64,000 nt of DNA from Deltaproteobacteria bacterium (GTDB lineage: Bacteria; Desulfobacterota; Binatia; Binatales; Binataceae): positions 1-64,000 of the forward strand of contig JAJXZF010000036.1 in the NCBI GenBank assembly GCA_021780225.1. The letters run 5' to 3'. The notes under the pieces are model-generated. The model made no database searches. It saw nothing but the letters and a program-made list of their open reading frames with translations, and was not told the DNA's origin. Each line of letters starts with the position of its first letter. The first letter of the stretch is position 1. Below, piece after piece: positions 15,860-24,248 of the stretch. Position numbers and translations under genes: made by a program.

Positions 15860-17053
15860 TCACTCGCCGCGCGACTCGCGCCGGCGTATGCATTCGCGAT
15901 AGAGCGCGAGCGTTCGCCGCGCCATCGCCGTCATCGTGTAATCCGATCGGACTCGCGCGAGCGCGGCCGAGCCAATTTCCATTCGCCGCATCGGCGCCGC
16001 GGCCAGCGCCGCGATCGCGTCGGCCAGCGCGCCGGCGTCTCCCGGCGCGGCCAGCGCGCCGGTGACGTCGTCTTCGATCAAATCGGCAAGCCCGCCGGTA
16101 CGGCTCGCGACGACCGGCAGCCCGCACGCCATCGCCTCGAGCGCCGCGACGCCGAGACCCTCCTTCAGCGAGGGCATCGCAAAGATGTCGAGCGCCCACA
16201 GCAACTCGCGCGCATCTTCGATCGGTCCGATCAAGCGAACCCTGCGCGCGAGGCCGAGCCGTTCGATCTGCGCCGCGAGTTCCACGCGCTCGCCGCCGCC
16301 GCCCGCGATCAGGCAGCGCAGCGGCTCCATTTCCCGCAGCCGGGCGATCGCGTCGATCAGGCCGCGATGGCCCTTGCGAGGCTCGAGCGCCCCGATCGCG
16401 CCAAGCGCAACGTCGCCTTCGCCGAGCGCAAAGCGGATGCGCGCCGCGCGCCGTTCCGTGACAGTCGGCGGCCGCAAACGCTCGCAATCGACTCCGCTCG
16501 GGATAATCGCGATTCCGGCGCGGGGAACCCCCGCCGATTCCAGCGCATCCGCCACCGCCGGTGAAATCGCCGCGACTCCGTCAACGGCGCGGTTGAAGAG
16601 CCAGCGAGCGAAAATTCGATTGGGCGGATAATCCATCCGCCGCGTCACAATCAGCGCCCGCGCCGTTCCGCGCGCGAACGGCGCCAGGGCATGGGCGCGC
16701 GCGGTATGGAAATGCGCAACGTCGAAGCAGTTCGCGCCCAGAATTCCGCGGAGCCGAAAACCCGCGACCGCGTCGATCGAATTGCGCACGCGCAACGGAT
16801 GGCAGCGGATTCCCGCCGCCTGGGCGCGCCGCCACAGCTCGCCCGCCGGATCGCAAATCAGTTCCGCCCGATGGCCCCCGCGGAGCAACTCGGCCGTCAG
16901 GCCCATCACTTGCGTCTCGCCGCCGGCGAAGCCGCGTTCCGGATCGACGCCCGCGATGCGCAGTGCCGGCTCGCACGATTGCGCCCCGGCGTCGCCGGCG
17001 CGCCGATTCGCCGGAGTTTTTCCGGCGCCGAGGTTTTCGCTCGCGGCGTTCAA
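15860..17053 (-). CDS. GT4-family glycosyltransferase
   Basis: A GT-B glycosyltransferase of family 4 (about 397 residues). The N-terminal domain begins with LRIAGVDPERGFAGGETQV. The C-terminal nucleotide-sugar site contains GALEPRKGH and the E-x7-E element in SLKEGLGVAALEAMACGLPVV. No ATG or GTG precedes the fold. TTG 17053 overlaps the TGA of the upstream GT2 gene as TTGA and is the best start, which leaves a 30-residue tail of unclear value. Context (GT9, LPS kinase, GT2) points to lipopolysaccharide core assembly at the cytoplasmic face. Confidence 0.85.
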   Translation of the reverse strand: MNAASENLGAGKTPANRRAGDAGAQSCEPALRIAGVDPERGFAGGETQVMGLTAELLRGGHRAELICDPAGELWRRAQAAGIRCHPLRVRNSIDAVAGFRLRGILGANCFDVAHFHTARAHALAPFARGTARALIVTRRMDYPPNRIFARWLFNRAVDGVAAISPAVADALESAGVPRAGIAIIPSGVDCERLRPPTVTERRAARIRFALGEGDVALGAIGALEPRKGHRGLIDAIARLREMEPLRCLIAGGGGERVELAAQIERLGLARRVRLIGPIEDARELLWALDIFAMPSLKEGLGVAALEAMACGLPVVASRTGGLADLIEDDVTGALAAPGDAGALADAIAALAAAPMRRMEIGSAALARVRSDYTMTAMARRTLALYRECIRRRESRGE

Positions 17054-17742
17054 TCCATGAACCGGTAGTAGATGATCGCCGCGAATGCGCCGATCGCGTC
17101 GCGCCATCCGATTTTCTTGCCCTCGTCGTAAGTTCGTCCGGAATACGAGATTGGCACTTCGTAAATCCGCCAGCGGGCGCGCGCCGCCTTGGCCGTAATC
17201 TCTGGCTCGAAAGTAAAGCGGTCCGCGCTCAGCTTGAGTTCGAGCAGGCGATCGCGGCGGAACGCTTTCATTCCGGTTTCCATGTCGGTCAGGTTCAGGT
17301 TATTGAAGGCGTTCGAGATCAGCGTCAGGAAACGGTTGCCAAGGTAATGCCAGAAGAACAGTACGCGATGAGGTCCGCCGAGAAAGCGCGAGCCGAACAC
17401 CATGTCGGCACGATTGTCGAGCAATGGCTCCAGCAGTTTCGCGAAATCCCGCGGATCGTATTCGAGGTTGGCATCCTGCACGATTACGAACGGCTTGCGC
17501 GCCGCCGCGAATCCCAGCCTTAGCGCGGCGCCTTTGCCCCGGTTCACCGAGTGAAAAAAGCAGTTCACCCGGGGATGCTCCAGTTGCTTGAGATATTCCC
17601 GCGTGCCGTCGGTCGAAGCGTCGTCGACCACGATGACTTCCGCGTCGAGACCGGATTTCAACACTCGTTCGATTACCTGCCCGATCGTCGCGGCTTCGTT
17701 GAAAACCGGAATCACGACCGAAATTTCCATCGGCTCAGCCAT
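17050..17742 (-). CDS. GT2-family (DPM1-like) glycosyltransferase
   Basis: A 230-residue GT-A glycosyltransferase that resembles dolichyl/undecaprenyl-phosphate mannose or glucose synthases. It has ISVVIPVFNEAATI, the nucleotide-binding VVDDASTDGT and the metal-binding QDANLEYDP. TGMKAFRRD in the C-terminal half matches the DPM-like subgroup. There are no clear membrane spans. ATG 17742 overlaps the end of the kinase gene by 8 nt. It probably loads a sugar onto a lipid carrier or lipid A-core for the same pathway as its neighbours. Confidence 0.85.
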   Translation of the reverse strand: MAEPMEISVVIPVFNEAATIGQVIERVLKSGLDAEVIVVDDASTDGTREYLKQLEHPRVNCFFHSVNRGKGAALRLGFAAARKPFVIVQDANLEYDPRDFAKLLEPLLDNRADMVFGSRFLGGPHRVLFFWHYLGNRFLTLISNAFNNLNLTDMETGMKAFRRDRLLELKLSADRFTFEPEITAKAARARWRIYEVPISYSGRTYDEGKKIGWRDAIGAFAAIIYYRFMD

Positions 17743-18616
17743 TGCCGCCACCACCTCCGCGCCGCGGTCCGGCCAATTCCGCTCCACCCGCGCCGAGCGG
17801 AGCAACCCGCGTCAATCCGTCGCGCTGGATTCTCCGCTCGACCAGCGCCGCCACCCGCCGCATCGCCGCGCGCCGGCGCTTGCGGCCAAGCCCGGCGGCA
17901 TATCCGCTCAGCACCCGCATCCGGTCGGTCGCCGTCACGCCGGGCAGCGCAAAACGGCCCAGCTGCGCCAGGTTGCGCAGCATCCGGCGCCGCTTTCCGA
18001 GCGGAAACGCCCGCCGCGTCCGTTCGTGATCGATAAACACGAACCGCGGCGGTTCGGCCGGCACGATAAAAATATTGAACGGCGTCAGATCGCCATGAAT
18101 AAAGCCGCAGCGATGGAGCCGCGCGATTTCCGCGCCCAGCGCGCGCAGCGCGGCGCGCTTGCGGGCGAGGCCGGCTGGTTTCTCGCCGAACGCCGCCAAC
18201 GTGCGCAGGGGGCCATCGCCTTCCGCGCGCGGCGCGACGATAATCTCGCGTCCAAACCCGCGTTCCGCGCCGCGCAACAGCAGCGGCGGCGCTGCGAACC
18301 CCGAATCCGCGAGCATCCCGACCACTCGCGCCACATGTTCCGCGCGCGATCCGCGCAAGCGCCGTTTGATGCGCCCGAGCGCGCCGCCCGGTTCGATAAT
18401 CTTGATGAAGATTTCGAGCGCCATCGGGCCGCCCATCCGAACCTGCCAAGTCGCCGCATGGCGCGACCGCCGGCGCGGCTCGCCGAGTTCGCCGCGGGCG
18501 GCGGCGAGCGATTTGTCGAGAACCGCATCGCGCATCGCCGCGGTCAAGCCGCCGTCGGAAGCGATCAGGCGCCAGCCGTCCCGCTCGATCTCGCGTTCCG
18601 GCCCGTGAGTCGTCAT
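17735..18616 (-). CDS. Lipopolysaccharide kinase (Kdo/WaaP family)
   Basis: A 293-residue eukaryotic-like kinase fold of the LPS kinase family, which phosphorylates Kdo or heptose of the core. The ATP-site lysine is in ALEIFIKII. The catalytic loop is FIHGDLTPFNIF (D176, N181) and the metal-binding D196 lies in FIDHERTRR. The last residues are a low-complexity glycine run. The start overlaps the GT9 stop as TGATG. The exact sugar acceptor cannot be read from the sequence. Confidence 0.85.
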   Translation of the reverse strand: MTTHGPEREIERDGWRLIASDGGLTAAMRDAVLDKSLAAARGELGEPRRRSRHAATWQVRMGGPMALEIFIKIIEPGGALGRIKRRLRGSRAEHVARVVGMLADSGFAAPPLLLRGAERGFGREIIVAPRAEGDGPLRTLAAFGEKPAGLARKRAALRALGAEIARLHRCGFIHGDLTPFNIFIVPAEPPRFVFIDHERTRRAFPLGKRRRMLRNLAQLGRFALPGVTATDRMRVLSGYAAGLGRKRRRAAMRRVAALVERRIQRDGLTRVAPLGAGGAELAGPRRGGGGGNG

Positions 18617-19752
18617 CAGGAGCGCCCCCGATCCGCGCCAGCGGCGGCGACGGCCGGCGCGCCGCCGTCATTTTTGGGCAGCGTCAACGTTCCCCGCGAG
18701 CGGCGTTCCCGCATCGCCCGCCGGACCGTCGCGGCGACGTCGGCCGGCGCGATTCGGCGCATGCATTCCCTGCCGATCGGACATTCGCGCAGGTAGCACG
18801 GATGGCACGGTATTTCGCCGCGCATCGTCAGATGCGCGTTGCCCCACGGCGCGGATCGTTCCGGCGCCGTCGAGCCCCAAAGCGACACGATCGGACATCC
18901 CGCCGCCGCCGCGATGTGCATCGGGCCGCAGTCCGGCCCGAACGCCGCGGCGCATTCGCCGAATATCGCAATCAGGTCGCGCAACCCCGTGCGGCCGGTG
19001 AGATCGCGCGCGCCGGTCCCGCCCAGCTCGCGCATCACCGCCGCGCCCAGCGCGGCGTCTTCCGGCCCGCCGATTAGAACCGGCGTGAGCGGCGCGGCGC
19101 CATTGGATGCGGTCAAATCCCGGATTGCCGCCGCGACCGCTTCAGGAAAATAGATTCGGCTGGGCCATGACGATCCTAAAATCACCCCCAGCAGCGGCCG
19201 CGGCAGGCCCTCCAGATATGCCAACGCGCGTGCGGCTTCGTCGGCCGGGAGCTCAAGCCCGAATTCGATCGGCGTCTCCGGCAAGTCAAGCGCGTCGCCA
19301 AAGGCCTGATACTGCGCGAGCTTAAGGCGCAGCCGCGGCTGCGGCGCGATTTGGCGGGTCGAGAACCGATGGTTCCACTCCTTCGTGTTCGCCGCGGCGA
19401 AACCGATCCGGTCGGGCGCACGCGAAACGGCCGCAATCAGGCCGCTCTTCAGATGGCGTTGCAGGTCGATCGCGAGGTCGAAACGCCCGCGCCGTATTCT
19501 TCCGAGGAATGGCGCGAAGGACCATGGCGCGCGCCGCCGATCGAAGACGATCAGCTCATCGAGCCACGGATGGCGCTCAAGGATCGGTTGCGATTTCGGT
19601 TCGACCGCCCACGCGATATGCGCGTCGGGCCATCCGCGGCGAATCCGTCCGAGCAACGGCAGCGCGCGAACGACGTCGCCGATCGCGCCGAGGAGAATAA
19701 TCAGCACGCGGCGCGGCGGCGATGCCGCATTTCTATTGTCGGATTGGCCCAT
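18616..19752 (-). CDS. GT9-family heptosyltransferase
   Basis: A 378-residue ADP-heptose:LPS heptosyltransferase-like protein. The N-terminus has VLIILLGAIGDVVRALPLL. The donor-binding C-domain carries FGPDCGPMHIAAAAGCPIVSLWGST, the family-9 signature. A late cysteine group (CHPCYLRECPIG...C) is typical of the subgroup. ATG 19752 precedes the first strand by 14 residues; longer in-frame starts add arginine-rich sequence unlike the family. It is the first gene of the -strand series. Confidence 0.9.
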   Translation of the reverse strand: MGQSDNRNAASPPRRVLIILLGAIGDVVRALPLLGRIRRGWPDAHIAWAVEPKSQPILERHPWLDELIVFDRRRAPWSFAPFLGRIRRGRFDLAIDLQRHLKSGLIAAVSRAPDRIGFAAANTKEWNHRFSTRQIAPQPRLRLKLAQYQAFGDALDLPETPIEFGLELPADEAARALAYLEGLPRPLLGVILGSSWPSRIYFPEAVAAAIRDLTASNGAAPLTPVLIGGPEDAALGAAVMRELGGTGARDLTGRTGLRDLIAIFGECAAAFGPDCGPMHIAAAAGCPIVSLWGSTAPERSAPWGNAHLTMRGEIPCHPCYLRECPIGRECMRRIAPADVAATVRRAMRERRSRGTLTLPKNDGGAPAVAAAGADRGRS

Positions 19753-19854
19753 GTGGCGAATCAGCCATGGATGATAACGACGCGGCGTTCGGCGGCAAAG
19801 CCCGCTTACGCTCGATCTCAAGCCCGAATCCGCGTTTTCGCGCCTGACCGCCGC

Positions 19855-21465
19855 TTAGACGCTCAGAAAGATCTCGCGGGTTTTTGGATCGCTCAGCCGC
19901 GTGACTGAAGTCACCCGGTCGCTGAATTGCGCCAGGGTCGAGGTTGCGCTGGAGCCCAAATCGACCAGCACCGCATAGATCGAAAATTGAAGATTATCCT
20001 TGCGCCGCCGCAAATCCGCGAGCCACTCCGGCGCGACGGAAGATTCGCCGTCGGTGATAATCACGATATCGGCGCGCTTGAGCTTGCGCTCCTCGATCAG
20101 TGCGACGGCGGCGTCGAGCGGGGCCTGAAAATCGGTGCCGCCGCCGGGGAAATATTCCGCCATTTCCAACACCTTTGGCAGTTCGGGCTGATAGCGGCGC
20201 GCGCGATTCAGGTCGAGCACCTTGAGCGTTTCCGCGCCTGACGCGAACAGCACGGCGCGGAACAGGCGGCGTTGCCGGCGTGCGATATCCATCAGCGTCA
20301 GGCTGACGGCCTTCGCCCACAACTCCTTTTCGCCCTCCATCGACGAGCTCACGTCGATACAGACGACCATCGGCCCTTTGCCTTTCTGTTCGTCGTCGCG
20401 CAGCCGGTACTGAAGCAATTCGCCTTCCAGCAGCCGGCGGCGGAAATCGCGGGCGAGCGCGGGATGTGTGAGCGCGACCAGCTCCGACGGCACGAGCCGC
20501 CCGATGTCGCCGCCGCGCTCGACGTCGTAGGTTTCGGCCACGCCCCGGTCGAGCGTGCGCCGGCGCAGTGCGCGCGCTTCCTGCTTGAGCCGCCCGACCA
20601 GGCGGGCAAGCTCGCCCAGCCGCCGGTTGCGCGCCAGCCGTTTGCCCAACTCCAGCCGTTCGCCGGCCGGCATCCGGCCGCCCTGGCCGAACTCGCGGCT
20701 GAAATCGTGGCTATCCTGCGCGACCCGATCGATATCCTCCGCCAGCCGCGCCGCGTTCAGCTCCATCCGCTTGAGTTCGGCGCGATCGCTGTGGCGCATC
20801 CGCTCCTCGAGCATCCGCGCTTTTTGATTCAGCCGCGCTTCCGAGACTTGGGCGGCGCGTTCGGCGGCTTCGCGCAGTTCCGCGATCTTCTTTTCGATCG
20901 CGGCGGCGCTCCCGGCCTGCTCGGGCGCGGCGTCCGCGGGCGGCGGCTCGGGCTTCAGCTCAGCCGCGTTCTTAAGCGTCGCGGCTTGCTGTTCGAGGTC
21001 CCGCTCCTGATGCTCAAGGTCCCAGAAATCGAGCATTTCCGCCCGATTCATCAATTTTTCGGAGCGCAGCATCGCCAGCGCCTGCTCGCCGAGCACGATC
21101 GCGCCGAGGACCGCCTTGTCTTCTTCAAGCAGCGTGCGCTCCTTGAGCATCGCGAAAGCGGGCGAGGGCAGCAGATGCTCCAGAATCGTGCGATTGAGCA
21201 TCGCGCTTTTGCGCACCGCGTCGGGTTTGAGCCAGACCAGGTTGTATTTGAACAGTCCGAGGAACAGGTCTTGGAGGAGTGCTCCGAAATGTGGCGCAAG
21301 GCGTTCGCCGGATTCGGCCAGCGCGCGAATCGAATCCGCGCTGGCGCCGAGCTCGCGCCAGGCGCGCCGGTCGTAACGGTCGCTTTCGAGCCACGACGCG
21401 CTTTCCGGGACCGATGGAATGTATAGCTGCCGGGGCTGTTTAGCCGCTTTGCGCCGCGCCGCCAT
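19855..21465 (-). CDS. VWA-domain protein, ViaA-like
   Basis: A 536-residue protein. Residues 1-150 form a helical N-domain, and 150-310 are charged and coiled-coil-like (AAIEKKIAELREAAERAAQ and similar). Residues 365-536 are a von Willebrand A domain with a complete MIDAS: DVSSSMEGE (D371, S373, S375), GGGTDFQ and ITDGESS. The architecture resembles ViaA, the partner of the MoxR ATPase RavA. No MoxR AAA+ ATPase is adjacent. It stands alone between the GT9 gene and a divergent methyltransferase. Confidence 0.75.
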   Translation of the reverse strand: MAARRKAAKQPRQLYIPSVPESASWLESDRYDRRAWRELGASADSIRALAESGERLAPHFGALLQDLFLGLFKYNLVWLKPDAVRKSAMLNRTILEHLLPSPAFAMLKERTLLEEDKAVLGAIVLGEQALAMLRSEKLMNRAEMLDFWDLEHQERDLEQQAATLKNAAELKPEPPPADAAPEQAGSAAAIEKKIAELREAAERAAQVSEARLNQKARMLEERMRHSDRAELKRMELNAARLAEDIDRVAQDSHDFSREFGQGGRMPAGERLELGKRLARNRRLGELARLVGRLKQEARALRRRTLDRGVAETYDVERGGDIGRLVPSELVALTHPALARDFRRRLLEGELLQYRLRDDEQKGKGPMVVCIDVSSSMEGEKELWAKAVSLTLMDIARRQRRLFRAVLFASGAETLKVLDLNRARRYQPELPKVLEMAEYFPGGGTDFQAPLDAAVALIEERKLKRADIVIITDGESSVAPEWLADLRRRKDNLQFSIYAVLVDLGSSATSTLAQFSDRVTSVTRLSDPKTREIFLSV

Positions 21466-21555
21466 CGCTCTTTCAGAATATCAATCCGCTCAATATCGCG
21501 ACAGCAAGCGGCGGCGCTTGCGAAACGCATCATTGCCGGGCAAATTTCTCGTGCG

Positions 21556-22167
21556 ATGCATCCGATTTTATGGCGGTTGCGCTTTGCCGTTAAACGTCCC
21601 GAACGCGAGCAGGTGCGCGAATTTATTCTGGCGCGGATGCCGCGCGGAGGCGTCGTCGCCGAGATTGGCGTCGATATGGGCGGCTTTTCCGCCAAGATCC
21701 TGAAAATCAACCGCCCGCGCGTCCTTCATCTAATCGATCCATGGACGACCGAGGGCGGTGAATACGGCCAGTTCGCGGGCGCCGGCGGCGACTCAGCGGA
21801 GGGTGCGGCGCGAGCGCTGGCCGCGCCCGAACGTCACGATCTCGTGCGCGAGCGCTTCGCGCAAGAAATCGCCGATCGACAAGTGATCATCCATCGCGCC
21901 GATTCGCGAGCGGTTGCGACCCATTTTGCCGATTCGAGCCTGGATTGGGTCTATATCGACGGCAATCATTCCTACGAGTACGTGAAGGCCGATCTTGAAG
22001 GCTATTTTCCCAAAGTCAGGCGGCGCGGCTATATGGTCTGCGACGATTATCATTACGCCGGCTTCTGGAATGACGGAGTGACGCGCGCGGTTGACGAATT
22101 TGTCGCCACCGGCGCTGTTGAAGCAATCTTCAAGCGTCGTTCGCAAATTGTCTTGCGCAAACGATAA
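21556..22167 (+). CDS. Class I SAM-dependent methyltransferase
   Basis: A 203-residue Rossmann-fold methyltransferase of the Methyltransf_24 type. The SAM motif is VVAEIGVDMGGFSAKIL, followed by LHLIDPWTT, the acidic WVYIDGNHSYEYVKADL and VCDDYHYAGF. These enzymes often act on sugars or glycosylated small molecules; the substrate is unknown. The start is ATG 21556, with no strong Shine-Dalgarno. It is divergent from the VWA gene and 140 nt upstream of hrcA. Confidence 0.75.
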   Translation: MHPILWRLRFAVKRPEREQVREFILARMPRGGVVAEIGVDMGGFSAKILKINRPRVLHLIDPWTTEGGEYGQFAGAGGDSAEGAARALAAPERHDLVRERFAQEIADRQVIIHRADSRAVATHFADSSLDWVYIDGNHSYEYVKADLEGYFPKVRRRGYMVCDDYHYAGFWNDGVTRAVDEFVATGAVEAIFKRRSQIVLRKR

Positions 22168-22213
22168 TTGGGGAAAATCCGCCGGTCTTTGCCGCGCTAT
22201 TTGGATCCAGCGC

Positions 22214-22240
22214 TTGAACCGGACCGCCTTCGCGTAACAA
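22214..22240 (+). promoter_or_regulatory. Candidate promoter region for hrcA
   Basis: TTGAAC (22214-22219) and TAACAA (22235-22240) are 15 nt apart, a weak sigma70-type match. Immediately upstream is a short inverted repeat, GCGCT (22194-22198) and AGCGC (22209-22213) with a 10-nt spacer. It resembles a CIRCE operator in layout but not in sequence. Confidence 0.25.
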
Positions 22241-22307
22241 TAATGTAATCAGGCGGCGGATTCGCCAAGTCCGGCGATTCAGCCGCGACGACGACGCGTT
22301 GCGGACG

Positions 22308-23357
22308 ATGGCTGTCGGCGAAGGAAATAGCGAGCTTACGCGGCGCCAGCATGCGCTGCTGATGGCGACGTTGCAGGAGTTTATCGCGACGGCGGAGCCG
22401 GTCGGGTCGCATCAGTTGGTGGCGCGGCATCCCTTGGGCGTGCGGGCCGCGATGGTGCGGAATCTGATGGGTGAGCTCGAGGATTCCGGCTTTTTGCATC
22501 AGCCCTACACGTCGGCCGGCCGGGTCCCGACCGAAAAGGCCTTTCGTTACTACGTCGATCAACTGATTCCGCCGCCTCCGATCGCCCATCAGGACCGCAC
22601 CCAGATCGAGCTGCATTATTCCGTCGCCTCGAGCGATGTGAACGCGGTGATTCGCGATACATCGCGCTTGCTGGCCCTGATGACCGGGCAGGCGGCGTTC
22701 GTGACGGCGCCGCGTCTCGACGCGGCCCGGCTTGAGCGGGTCACGTTTATCCGGATGCGCGCGCGGGAGGTGCTGGCGATTTTTATCGCCACGGCGGGCG
22801 GCGTGCATCATCGCCTGATTGATTCCGAGGATGACCATACGCAGGAGGAACTCGATCGGATGGCCGCGTATCTGAACGAGTCGCTGAGCGGCCGCACGCT
22901 CGAACAGGCCCGCCGCTGGATCGAGCTGCGCCTGTGCGAAGACCGGGCGAAATACGATAGTTTCGCCCGCGCCGCGCTGGTCCTCGGCGGGGCGATCGCG
23001 CGACCGTGGAATTCCGCGGAGGTTTACGTCGAGGGCAGCAGCAAGGCCGTGGAACAGCCGGAGTTCGCCAACGCGTCGCGGATGCGGGAGCTGCTGCGGG
23101 CGCTCGAAGACAAAACCGCGTTGCTGGATTTGCTCGAACGCACGCTGACAGGCGAACGGCGCCCGATGGTGTCGATCGGGTCGGAAAATTTCGACGGCCG
23201 GCTCGCGGCCTTCAGCGTGGTCGCGGCGCCGTATGCGAGCGGCGTCATGACGCTCGGCAGCGTCGCGATCGTCGGCCCGGTCCGGATGGACTACGAGCGG
23301 GTGATTCCGCTGGTCGATTACATGGCGCGGCGTTTGTCGCGCGTGCTTGAAGCTTAA
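22308..23357 (+). CDS. hrcA: Heat-inducible transcription repressor HrcA
   Basis: A 349-residue HrcA, the repressor that binds CIRCE operators at groE/dnaK loci and is modulated by GroEL. The winged-helix N-terminus ends QPYTSAGRVPTEKAFRYYVD, closely matching the family; the GAF-like and dimerisation parts follow, including VSIGSEN. The usual recognition helix SPATIRN reads VRAAMVRN here. ATG 22308 is preferred over TTG 22299. It begins the heat-shock locus, but a secreted protein gene and a MITE-like element separate it from grpE. Confidence 0.92.
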   Translation: MAVGEGNSELTRRQHALLMATLQEFIATAEPVGSHQLVARHPLGVRAAMVRNLMGELEDSGFLHQPYTSAGRVPTEKAFRYYVDQLIPPPPIAHQDRTQIELHYSVASSDVNAVIRDTSRLLALMTGQAAFVTAPRLDAARLERVTFIRMRAREVLAIFIATAGGVHHRLIDSEDDHTQEELDRMAAYLNESLSGRTLEQARRWIELRLCEDRAKYDSFARAALVLGGAIARPWNSAEVYVEGSSKAVEQPEFANASRMRELLRALEDKTALLDLLERTLTGERRPMVSIGSENFDGRLAAFSVVAAPYASGVMTLGSVAIVGPVRMDYERVIPLVDYMARRLSRVLEA

Positions 23358-23525
23358 GCGCGTTTCGCGAAATTTTCCTTTCACGCCATCCAGATTGAAT
23401 CATCCCGAACGCCCGAGAGCGCGCCGCCGCACCGGGCGCGATGTGGACTGCGCGGGGCGCGATCCCACTGTATGGCGGACAGTCCGCAACTCGCGTATAT
23501 CCATCGCGGGGAGGAAAAAGCCCGC

Positions 23526-23876
23526 ATGAAAACGATCACTTTGGCGACCGTTGCCGCGCTGATGGCGACCTTGGCCGGTCCCGGCACGGCGCACGCGATC
23601 CGGCTGAACTGTCCGCAAGCGCTGCAGGTCAAGGCGGCCGAACCGCCGTATCCGTGGGAAGATGCGCCGCGCAGCGACGCGGTGCTGCATTTCGCGGAAG
23701 CGTCGTATAGCTGCTCGAACGGGACATGCACTTTGAGCTGCGCATATTCGACTCCGGGCAGTATCTACACGCTAATCAAACTCAAAGTTCCGCCCGGAAC
23801 CTGCCATTACACGAATGAGGGGAACAGTTTCGATTGCGTCTCGTTGCCGCCACGGCACAATCGTGGCCGGCGCTAG
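23526..23876 (+). CDS. Small secreted cysteine-containing protein
   Basis: A 116-residue protein with a clear signal peptide (MKTITLATVAALMATLAGPG, cleavage after AHA at residue 24). The mature part has six cysteines (one in LNCPQ, then YSCSNGTCTLSC, TCHY, DCVS), likely disulfide-bonded in the periplasm. No family is recognised. A GGAGG lies 11 nt before ATG 23526. Its TAG stop is part of the CTAG that flanks the MITE-like element, so the C-terminal end may have been set by that insertion. Confidence 0.6.
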   Translation: MKTITLATVAALMATLAGPGTAHAIRLNCPQALQVKAAEPPYPWEDAPRSDAVLHFAEASYSCSNGTCTLSCAYSTPGSIYTLIKLKVPPGTCHYTNEGNSFDCVSLPPRHNRGRR

Positions 23877-24154
23877 GGTGGCGTCCCGCAAATAACTTCC
23901 ATCTGATGCCTTATCAGCTCGGCGCGCAGGTCGCCCACTGCGGGGCGGCCAGGGATGGATTGCCGGGTCTAGGCCCGGCAATGACGCACAGAGTTCCTAC
24001 TATTTCGGCGGTCGTGTCCAAGCGTTCTGGAGATTGCCGGGTCCGGGTCCGGCAATGACGCACCGCGTTGGTCATGCCCGGACTTGCTCCGGGCATCCAC
24101 GCGGAGCGCAAGATAGACGCAGTGTGCAAACTTATTCAGGGGACGCCATACTAG
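23873..24154. repeat. MITE-like palindromic element, copy 1
   Basis: A non-coding element with terminal inverted repeats TGGCGTCCC (23879-23887) and GGGACGCCA (24140-24148), flanked by CTAG on both sides (23873-23876, 24151-24154). Inside are three hairpins: ATTGCCGGG/CCCGGCAAT (23959-23982), ATTGCCGG/CCGGCAAT (24033-24056) and ATGCCCGGA/TCCGGGCAT (24074-24096). The inverted form of the same element is at 39072-39279. It carries no ORF, so it would depend on a transposase elsewhere. Most of the hrcA-grpE gap consists of this element. Confidence 0.75.
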
Positions 24155-24182
24155 CCGACTGAATTGGCGGGCTTGCGATCGC

Positions 24183-24202
24183 GCGGGCGAATCGCCGCCC
24201 GC
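24183..24202. other. Hairpin upstream of grpE
   Basis: A perfect 7-bp stem, GCGGGCG (24183-24189) with CGCCCGC (24196-24202), bracketed on both sides by TTGCGAT direct repeats. It lies about 50 nt upstream of the candidate grpE promoter. It could be an operator or the leftover of an upstream terminator; neither can be decided from sequence. Confidence 0.35.
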
Positions 24203-24248
24203 TTGCGATTTTCGGGGCGGCGTTGCGGCGAAATTGCTTCGACGCCCC

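Noticed and set aside
22168..22307. Search for a CIRCE operator upstream of hrcA
   Set aside because: No TTAGCACTC/GAGTGCTAA pair is present here or upstream of grpE, dnaK or the hsp20 genes. Only a short GCGCT-N10-AGCGC repeat was found, and it is too weak to call an operator.
23950..24100. The clustered GCCGGG palindromes as a possible CRISPR-like array
   Set aside because: There are only three hairpins of two types with unequal spacing, and they sit inside an element with terminal inverted repeats. No cas genes are present.
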